Assembly (NCBI RefSeq): GCF_026341035.1
Contig: NZ_JAPEOQ010000001.1
Coordinates: 5,146,001 to 5,210,000 of the forward strand
Direction: 5' to 3'
From: Streptomyces sp. NBC_01016
GTDB lineage: Bacteria > Actinomycetota > Actinomycetes > Streptomycetales > Streptomycetaceae
Length of the DNA: 64,000 nt
How positions within the stretch are numbered: position 1 is the first letter of the stretch; every line of letters begins with the position of its first letter. This document shows, piece after piece, positions 59,069 through 64,000 of the stretch. Both the position numbers and the translations under genes were made by a program. Below the pieces are notes generated by a model. That model made no database searches. It was not told the DNA's origin and saw only the letters and a list, made by a program, of their open reading frames with translations.

Positions 59069-59988
59069 GGCCGCTCTCCCTTCGTGGCAGGGCGGTCGGG
59101 GTCGGTGGACCAGGCGGACCAGGAGCCGGGGAAGAGGACGGCACGGAACCCGGCGATCTCCAGGGCGGCGATCTCGTGGGCCGCGGTGACACCGGAGCCG
59201 CAGTAGACACCGATGCGGGGTGCGGAATTCGCACCCGGCGTGGCCGTGTAGGAACCTGGCCCGGCCGTGTCGGCGCCCGGCCCCGTCGCGTAGGGACCTC
59301 GCCCGGCCGCGTCGGCCCCCAGCTCCGCGAAGCGCTTGCGCAGCTCGTCGGCGGGCAGGAACGTGCCGTCCGCCGCCAGGTTCTCGCCGGTCGGCGCGGA
59401 CACCGCGCCCGGAATGTGTCCGGCGCGCGGGTCGACGGGCTCCACCTCGCCGCGGTACCGCTCACCGGCCCGGGCGTCCAACAGCAGCCCGGATGCCGCG
59501 AGTTCGGCCGCCCCGTCGGCGTCGGTGAGCGGCAGCGCGCCCTCGCGCAGGACGACATCGCCCCGCGGCGGGGCGGCGGGTTGGCCCGATTCCAACAGCA
59601 GACCGGCGGAGCGCCAGGCGCCGAGCGCGCCGTCCAGCAGCGTCACCCGGTCCAGGCCCGCGTACCGCAGCAGCCACCAGGCCCGCGCCGCGGCGGTGTT
59701 GCCCAGGTCGTCGTAGACGACGACGGGCCGGTCCCGCCGCAGGCCCCAGCGGCGCGCGGCGTCCTGGAGTCGGTCGATCGGTGGCAGCGGATGGCGGCCG
59801 CCCCACGCCGTCGGAGCGGACGCCAGCTCCGTCTCCAGGTCGACGTACACGGCGCCCGGGATGTGCCCCTCGGCGTAGTGCTCGCGGCCGTGCGGGTCGC
59901 CCAGCGCCCAGCGGACGTCGAGCAGAGCAGGTGGAGCGTCGGAGGCGAGCTGCTCGCGCAACTCGGCGACGGTCGTGGTCACGGTCAT
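59065..59988 (-). CDS. Rhodanese-type sulfurtransferase
   Basis: A 307-residue two-domain sulfurtransferase. The inactive first domain (1-140) has LLDVRWALGDP, HIPGAVYVDLETEL and VVVYDDLGNTAAARAWWLL; the catalytic second domain has LLDARAGERYRGEVEPVDPR and VYCGSGVTA with Cys263. The CGSGVT loop suits thiosulfate or 3-mercaptopyruvate sulfurtransferases. A Gly/Pro/Thr-rich insert with an approximate 10-residue repeat (about 231-257) precedes the active loop and is unusual. GGAGG lies seven bases before the ATG. It is the first protein gene of the operon after the leader peptide. Confidence 0.9.
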   Translation of the reverse strand: MTVTTTVAELREQLASDAPPALLDVRWALGDPHGREHYAEGHIPGAVYVDLETELASAPTAWGGRHPLPPIDRLQDAARRWGLRRDRPVVVYDDLGNTAAARAWWLLRYAGLDRVTLLDGALGAWRSAGLLLESGQPAAPPRGDVVLREGALPLTDADGAAELAASGLLLDARAGERYRGEVEPVDPRAGHIPGAVSAPTGENLAADGTFLPADELRKRFAELGADAAGRGPYATGPGADTAGPGSYTATPGANSAPRIGVYCGSGVTAAHEIAALEIAGFRAVLFPGSWSAWSTDPDRPATKGERP

Positions 59989-60104
59989 GCCAGGGCCTCC
60001 ACGATCAAGGGCAGTTCGGCATGGGGTGAGGGCATGAGGAGGGGACTCCCGGTTCGGGGCAGGCGGACATCGGGCGAGGGGGAGGGCGAGGGCGATCGGC
60101 GGTG

Positions 60105-60140
60105 TCAGGGGTGCCGAGGGGATCAGGGGTGCCGAGGGGA
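60105..60140. repeat. 18-base exact tandem duplication in the sulfonate leader
   Basis: TCAGGGGTGCCGAGGGGA occurs at 60105-60122 and again at 60123-60140, inside the transcribed leader of the sulfonate operon. Confidence 0.85.
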
Positions 60141-60180
60141 AGGGAAGGCGCAGCGGGCCGGGCCCTTCGGGCGCCGCGAG

Positions 60181-60220
60181 GTCACGCGTCGGTGCAGGCG
60201 TGAGCCGGGCGACGCGTGAC
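60181..60220 (-). promoter_or_regulatory. Stem-loop after the leader peptide: candidate attenuator
   Basis: GTCACGCGTC (60181-60190) and GACGCGTGAC (60211-60220) form a perfect 10-base stem around a 20-base loop. On the minus strand it starts 47 bases after the leader-peptide stop and about 190 bases before the rhodanese gene. CACCGCGTC-like copies nearby offer competing pairings, the setting expected for translation-coupled attenuation. Confidence 0.55.
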
Positions 60221-60267
60221 GCGGTGAAGAGGCGCGACGCGGTGAAGGGGAGGAGTGCGGCAGGAGG

Positions 60268-60354
60268 TCAGCGACAGCGCGCGCTGCACGTGACGCCGAA
60301 GTCGATGACTCGGCGCCGCGTCAGAAAGGCAGCGGAAGACGGCGCGTGCAACAT
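60268..60354 (-). CDS. Cys-containing leader peptide of the sulfonate operon
   Basis: A 28-codon open frame, ATG 60352-60354 to TGA 60268-60270. It ends in RRRVIDFGVTC and then a second Cys one residue from the end (Cys23 and Cys27). This basic-RRxxDFG-Cys pattern is that of the short leader peptides found in front of actinobacterial sulfur genes. It probably has no cell function as a protein: a ribosome slowed at the Cys codons when cysteine is scarce would change folding of the downstream leader and allow the operon to be read. CATGAT six bases before the ATG suggests a leaderless start. Too short for ordinary gene calling. Confidence 0.75.
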   Translation of the reverse strand: MLHAPSSAAFLTRRRVIDFGVTCSARCR

Positions 60355-60360
60355 GTGCCC

Positions 60361-60391
60361 ATCATGACCGGCCGTGGTCGACAGCGTCCAA
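60361..60391 (-). promoter_or_regulatory. Predicted promoter of the sulfonate operon
   Basis: TTGGAC (60386-60391), a 19-base spacer and CATGAT (60361-60366) on the minus strand, placing the start of transcription at about the leader-peptide ATG. The spacer is longer than ideal. Confidence 0.4.
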
Positions 60392-60402
60392 CGACGAATT
60401 CG

Positions 60403-60416
60403 GATCGAAACCGATC
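60403..60416. promoter_or_regulatory. LysR-type site candidate
   Basis: GATCG-AAAC-CGATC lies between the sulfonate operon and the divergent LysR gene. More GATCG/CGATC copies follow at 60419-60435. The position suits a LysR regulator acting on both sides. Confidence 0.45.
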
Positions 60417-60457
60417 AGGGATCGCGATCGATCGCCGATGACGACTACTGTCACGGC

Positions 60458-61306
60458 ATGCCCCGACCCCTCCTGGACCTCGTCGCCCTGCGCAGCCTGA
60501 CGGCCATAGCCGACTGCGGCGGCTTCCACCGCGCCGGTGAGGCCCTGTCCCTGAGCCAGTCCGCGGTGAGCCAGCACGTCCGGAAGCTGGAGAAGACCCT
60601 GGGGCGGCCCGTCGTCGAACGCGAGGGCAGAGGCACCCGGTTTACCCCCGACGGGCGGCTGCTGCTCGAACAGGCGCGGAAGATACTCGCCGTCCACGAC
60701 GAGGCCGTACGCACGCTGCTCGACGCCGACGGCGACACCGTGACCATCGGTTCCACCGAGCACGCCGCGGACCAGTTCCTGCCCCGGCTCACCGCGGCCG
60801 TCCAGGAGGTGCGCCCCGGCTGCCGGGTCCGCTTCCGCATCGACCGCTCCGCCCGCCTGGTGGAGGCCGTGGAACGGGGCGGGGTCGACGTCGCGGTGTA
60901 CGTCACCGAGGCCGCGGCCACCGAGGGCACACCCGTCGGCGGACTCCCACTCACCTGGTACGCCGTCCCCGGCTGGCAGCCGCCGACCGCCCCGGAGCCC
61001 GTGCCTCTCGTGGCGATCGAGGACCCCTGCGCCATTCGCCGCAGGGCCATCGGGACCCTGGCCGCGCGCGGGGTGCCGGCCTCGGTCGTCGGCGACGCCG
61101 GCTATCTCGCGGGGGCCCTGGACCTCGCCCGCACGGGCCAGGGCGTGGCGCTGCTCGCGGCGGTCGGCCAGGAACCCGAAGGCCTGACCCCTTGCGCCGG
61201 GCTGCCCGACGCCGCCCCCATCCCGATGAGCGCGCTCGCCCGTCCGGGCGTGGACCCGGCGACGGCCGAGGCGGCGCTCGCGGCGGTACGGGACCTGTTG
61301 CGATAG
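60458..61306 (+). CDS. LysR-family regulator, probably of the sulfonate operon
   Basis: A 282-residue transcription factor. The winged helix-turn-helix is at about 1-65 (LVALRSLTAIADCGGFHRAG, LSLSQSAVSQHVRKLEKTLG), followed by a PBP-like effector domain (TVTIGSTEHAADQFLPRLTA, VEAVERGGVDVAVYVTEAA) that is shorter than usual. TACTGT (60446-60451) ends six bases before the ATG and there is no ribosome-binding site, so it is probably leaderless. Divergence from a sulfonate operon suggests a Cbl/SsuR-like role in sulfur starvation. Confidence 0.87.
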   Translation: MPRPLLDLVALRSLTAIADCGGFHRAGEALSLSQSAVSQHVRKLEKTLGRPVVEREGRGTRFTPDGRLLLEQARKILAVHDEAVRTLLDADGDTVTIGSTEHAADQFLPRLTAAVQEVRPGCRVRFRIDRSARLVEAVERGGVDVAVYVTEAAATEGTPVGGLPLTWYAVPGWQPPTAPEPVPLVAIEDPCAIRRRAIGTLAARGVPASVVGDAGYLAGALDLARTGQGVALLAAVGQEPEGLTPCAGLPDAAPIPMSALARPGVDPATAEAALAAVRDLLR

Positions 61307-61324
61307 CCCCCACGCCACGGGGCT
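61305..61324. terminator. Weak shared stem-loop
   Basis: AGCCCC and GGGGCT with an eight-base loop lie between the convergent LysR and FMN-oxidase genes. Confidence 0.35.
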
Positions 61325-61331
61325 CCGCTGC

Positions 61332-62501
61332 TCAATCGCCGTAGGGACCCGACTTCACCAACGCCTCCGGTGTCAGGTCCGCCAGGGTCGGATAGCCGTC
61401 CACCGCCATGATCAGGTCGGCCTCGGCGAGCAGGGAGCGCAGGACGTGCACGAGGCCGTCGTCGCCGCCGACCGCGAGCCCGTACGCGTACGGGCGCCCG
61501 ACGCCCACCGCCGTGGCACCCAGCGCGAGCGCCTTGATGACATCGGCGCCCGAGCGGATTCCGGAGTCGAAGAGCACTGGCATGCCCTCCGCCGCCTCGA
61601 CGACTCCCGGCAGCGCGGCGAGCGCGGGAAGGCCGCCGTTGGCCTGGCGGCCACCGTGGTTGGAGCAGTAGATGCCGTCCACGCCGCCATCCTTGGCGCG
61701 GCGCACGTCCTCGGGGTGGCAGATGCCCTTGAGGATCAGCGGCAGATCGGTGAGCGAGCGCAGCCACGGCAGGTCGTCCCAGGTGAGCGGGTTGCCGAAG
61801 AGGCCGACCCAGGACCGTACGAGGTCCGTGGGGTCGGTGCTCGCGGCGATCTCCTGGAAGCGCGGGTCCGACATGTAGTTGGCGAGGCAATGGCCTCGCA
61901 GCTGCGGGAAGTTGGAGGTCGACAGGTCGCGCGGGCGCCAGCCGGTGACCCAGGTGTCGAGCGTGACCACGATGCCCTTGTAGCCCGCCGCCTCCGCCCG
62001 CTTGACGAGGCTCTCGGCGAGCGCCCGGTCGGTGGGTGTGTACAGCTGGAAGAAGCCAGGTGTGTCACCGAACTCGGCGGCCACGTCCTCCATCGGGTCG
62101 ACCGTCAGCGTCGACGCCACCATGGGTACGCCGGTGCGCGCCGCGGCCCGCGCCGTCGCCAGGTCCCCGTGTCCGTCCTGCGCGCACAGCCCGATCACGC
62201 CGACCGGCGCCATGAACAGCGGTGAGGCGAGGCGCATCCCGAACAGGTCCACGGACATGTCGCGCTGCGTGGCACCCACCATCATCCGGGGCACGAGTCC
62301 GTACCGCTCGAAGGCCCGCACATTGGCGCGCTGCGTGTGCTCGTTGCCCGCGCCCCCGGCGACGTAGGACCAGACGGAGGGGGAGAGGGCCGCCTGCGCC
62401 CGCTGTTCGAGGGTGGCGAAGTCCATCGGCTGCGAGGGCGTGACGCCCCGCAGTCCGTCGAGGTAGATCTCGAATTGGTAGTCGCCGAACTGCGGGCTCA
62501 T
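61332..62501 (-). CDS. FMN-dependent alpha-hydroxyacid oxidase/lactate 2-monooxygenase type
   Basis: A 389-residue (beta/alpha)8-barrel flavoenzyme. SPLFMAPVGVIGLCAQDGHGDLATARAA is the N-terminal FMN-site motif, GICHPEDVRRAKDGGVDGIY includes the FMN Lys region, and YCSNHGGRQANG carries the catalytic His282 and substrate Arg; VLFDSGIRSGADVIKALALGA ends the FMN site. WSYVAGGAGNE is the family start. It should oxidise L-lactate or a similar 2-hydroxy acid; the long form is closest to lactate 2-monooxygenase. GAGG precedes the ATG at 62501. It converges with the LysR gene. Confidence 0.88.
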   Translation of the reverse strand: MSPQFGDYQFEIYLDGLRGVTPSQPMDFATLEQRAQAALSPSVWSYVAGGAGNEHTQRANVRAFERYGLVPRMMVGATQRDMSVDLFGMRLASPLFMAPVGVIGLCAQDGHGDLATARAAARTGVPMVASTLTVDPMEDVAAEFGDTPGFFQLYTPTDRALAESLVKRAEAAGYKGIVVTLDTWVTGWRPRDLSTSNFPQLRGHCLANYMSDPRFQEIAASTDPTDLVRSWVGLFGNPLTWDDLPWLRSLTDLPLILKGICHPEDVRRAKDGGVDGIYCSNHGGRQANGGLPALAALPGVVEAAEGMPVLFDSGIRSGADVIKALALGATAVGVGRPYAYGLAVGGDDGLVHVLRSLLAEADLIMAVDGYPTLADLTPEALVKSGPYGD

Positions 62502-62574
62502 CGCGCACCTCTTCACCAGGCGGGGGCAGGGACACACCAATCTGCCAGGTCAACCGTGCGGCGCAAAGGGGTGG

Positions 62575-63459
62575 TCAGGTGTGCTGCCGTACGAAGTCCA
62601 GGGAAGCGGTGAAGATCCGCCGGACCTCGGCGTCGTCCGCGCCGTGCCAGCCGTGGTCGGCCCCCGGCACCGTCCGTAGCTCGACCGGCGCCCCGGCCGC
62701 CCGCAGCGCGTCCGACAGGTCACGGCCGTGGGAGCACGACACCATCGAGTCGGCCTCGCCGTGCACGACGAGGAAGGGCGGTGCGTCCGCGTGCACCCGT
62801 CTCAACGGGCTTGCTGCGTCCGCCAGTTCGGGCACCGAAGATGGGGCGTCACCCAGGAGCAGCGCCTCGGGCGTGGCCGGGTTGGCCGGATCGAACGGGG
62901 GCCGCGCCGTCGTCAGGTCCGCAGGGCCGTACCAGATGACCGCCCCCGCGAGCCGCGGCTCGTCGTGTGTGAGCGCGAGCAGCGAGGCCAGATGGCCGCC
63001 CGCCGACTCGCCCCAGACGACGGTGCGTTCGGCGTCGATGCCCAACTCGTCCGCGCGCAGGCCGAGCCAGCGCAGCGCCGACCGCAGGTCCTCCAGCGGC
63101 GCGGGGAACGTCGCCTCGCCGCTGAGCCGGTAGTCCACGCAGGCGACCGCGAGGCCCGCCGCCGCGAGCTGCTCGAACGGGCCGGGGGCCCACCCCCGCG
63201 TACGCACACCCATGTCGTCACGCCGGCCGCGCCGCCACGCCCCGCCGTGCACGAACAGCACCAGCGGCGCCGGGCCCGCCGACGCGGGCAGCCACAGGTC
63301 GAGTTCCAGCGGGCGGGCACCATCCACGTCCGCGTACGGGACGCCGCGCAACGCCCGGACGCCACCCGCGTACTCGGTCGACCGGGGCAGCGGCGTGACG
63401 TCCGGGGGCGGCGCGGCGATCAACTGCCGCAGTTCGCCCGGCGTCACGAGGTCCGCCAC
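62575..63459 (-). CDS. Alpha/beta hydrolase of the hormone-sensitive-lipase type
   Basis: A 294-residue cytoplasmic esterase. HGGAW (71-75) forms the oxyanion hole and GESAGG (nucleophile Ser152) the elbow; the acid is near VVHGEADSMV and the His in GADHGWH. The HGGxW form is common in kynurenine-formamidase- and carboxylesterase-like enzymes. Its start overlaps the stop of the cupin gene by 16 bases, so the two are coupled. It may open or cleave an ester produced by the dioxygenase. Confidence 0.85.
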   Translation of the reverse strand: MADLVTPGELRQLIAAPPPDVTPLPRSTEYAGGVRALRGVPYADVDGARPLELDLWLPASAGPAPLVLFVHGGAWRRGRRDDMGVRTRGWAPGPFEQLAAAGLAVACVDYRLSGEATFPAPLEDLRSALRWLGLRADELGIDAERTVVWGESAGGHLASLLALTHDEPRLAGAVIWYGPADLTTARPPFDPANPATPEALLLGDAPSSVPELADAASPLRRVHADAPPFLVVHGEADSMVSCSHGRDLSDALRAAGAPVELRTVPGADHGWHGADDAEVRRIFTASLDFVRQHT

Positions 63460-63995
63460 TGGTGGTCGGGCAGGAAGCGGACGTCGTACTCCTGCGGCAC
63501 CGTGCCGAACTTGTGCGGCTCGGGGACGAACGGCCGGGCCGGCAGGCCCATTTCCTCCGCCGGTGTGCCCAGCGTCTCGAAGAACCGCTCGAAGGTTCCG
63601 CCGGGGCCCGCGGCGACGCCGACGACCTGGGAGTGGTGGCGCTCCATGCGGTAGGCGTGCGCGCAGTTCTTCGGCACGAAACCGAAGTCGCCGGGCGTGA
63701 GCAGACGCTCCAGCTGCTCGCCCTCGGGGTCCTCGGCGAAGAGCCGGACCGCGCCCTGCGTCACGTAGAACACCTCGTGGGTGTCCGCGTGCACATGCGC
63801 CGGGATGATGTCGCCCTTCGGGCCCTCGACGGTGAAGAAGTTGAAGGTGTTGTCGGTCTGCTCGCCGCCCGCGTAGACGGTGACGAGATCGCCGAAGAGG
63901 TGGGCCCGGTCGCCCTCGCCCTTCTCGATCACGTACGGCTTCGACGGGTCGGCCGGTATGCGGGAGGCGCTGCGGTAGCGCGTCGCGAACTCCAT
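63444..63995 (-). CDS. Quercetin 2,3-dioxygenase-like cupin
   Basis: A 183-residue single cupin protein. HVHADTHEVFYVTQGAVRLF is cupin motif 1 with the two His and Glu metal ligands, and GDFGFVPKNCAHAYRMERHHSQ is motif 2 with the third His. The flanking strands resemble one half of bicupin quercetinases, so a flavonol or similar enol is the likely substrate. Its start lies five bases from the right edge of the window, so its promoter is outside. It is first in a two-gene unit with the esterase. Confidence 0.82.
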   Translation of the reverse strand: MEFATRYRSASRIPADPSKPYVIEKGEGDRAHLFGDLVTVYAGGEQTDNTFNFFTVEGPKGDIIPAHVHADTHEVFYVTQGAVRLFAEDPEGEQLERLLTPGDFGFVPKNCAHAYRMERHHSQVVGVAAGPGGTFERFFETLGTPAEEMGLPARPFVPEPHKFGTVPQEYDVRFLPDHQWRTS

Positions 63996-64000
63996 GGTCA

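Noticed and set aside
1..64000. tRNA, rRNA, replication origin, prophage or intact transposon
   Set aside because: I saw no TTCGAATCC-type T-loop in a clover-leaf context, no rRNA segments, no integrase or intact transposase and no attachment-site repeats.
1..64000. A phage-defence or antibiotic biosynthesis cluster
   Set aside because: No nuclease, helicase, toxin-antitoxin, PKS or NRPS genes occur; transporters and regulators here belong to small separate units.

Overview
The window looks like Streptomyces chromosome. It has very high G+C, frequent GTG starts, ATGA/GTGA gene overlaps, many Tat- or Sec-exported hydrolases, a short chaplin (a surface protein of sporulating actinomycetes), a DasR-type operator in front of a chitin-active oxygenase, a rare TTA codon in a secreted glycosidase and several probable leaderless genes. 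I saw no rRNA, tRNA, CRISPR array, intact insertion sequence or antibiotic gene cluster. Several decayed gene fragments and tandem duplications give it the look of accessory rather than core chromosome.

Layout. 1-2.1 kb: an amidase (cut by the window edge) coupled to an MFS permease. 2.2-13.1 kb: a secreted glycan-degrading block (lyase-like protein, peptidoglycan-binding membrane protein, GH43 remnant, GH31 + GH97 pair, M15-like secreted protein, Tat-exported GH43), with an alpha/beta hydrolase inserted. 13.0-18.4 kb: azoreductase remnant, a DrrAB-like ABC exporter with a divergent TetR regulator and duplicated operator boxes, a zone of fragments, then a short-chain dehydrogenase and divergent XRE regulator around a perfect palindrome. 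18.4-23.1 kb: ProP-like MFS, GH19 chitinase and AA10 LPMO under a DasR box, VanZ, a PPOX-fold protein, an EF-hand protein. 23.3-26.9 kb: a plus-strand unit of MFS, opine-dehydrogenase-like and 3-hydroxyacyl-CoA-dehydrogenase-like genes. 27-35 kb: stomatin/NfeD pair, two MFS transporters, GNAT, SRPBCC, and a TetR/quinone oxidoreductase divergent pair. 35-44 kb: AIM24, chaplin, a hypothetical gene, a frameshifted HAD phosphatase, rlmG, a truncated MFS overlapping a phosphotransferase, TPR, PucR-type regulator and secreted lipase.

44.4-53 kb: a Tat-exported beta-propeller/amidohydrolase fusion, then a five-gene minus-strand operon in which a CocE-like esterase leads an OpuC/Osm-type quaternary-amine ABC importer; an N-formylglutamate amidohydrolase-like gene diverges from it. 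53.9-60.4 kb: a sulfonate-sulfur operon read as leader peptide, rhodanese, SsuC, SsuB, SsuA, SsuD-like monooxygenase, glycolate-oxidase-like FAD enzyme. In front of it lies a 28-codon leader peptide with two Cys codons near its end, followed by a stem-loop: a probable cysteine-responsive attenuator, with a LysR regulator diverging from the same promoter region. 61.3-64 kb: an FMN alpha-hydroxyacid oxidase, an alpha/beta hydrolase and a quercetinase-like cupin.

The most interesting items are the leader-peptide attenuator and the unusual make-up of the sulfonate operon, the transporter/opine dehydrogenase/hydroxyacyl dehydrogenase cassette, the esterase-quaternary amine importer operon, and the long perfect stem directly downstream of the DasR box in the LPMO leader.
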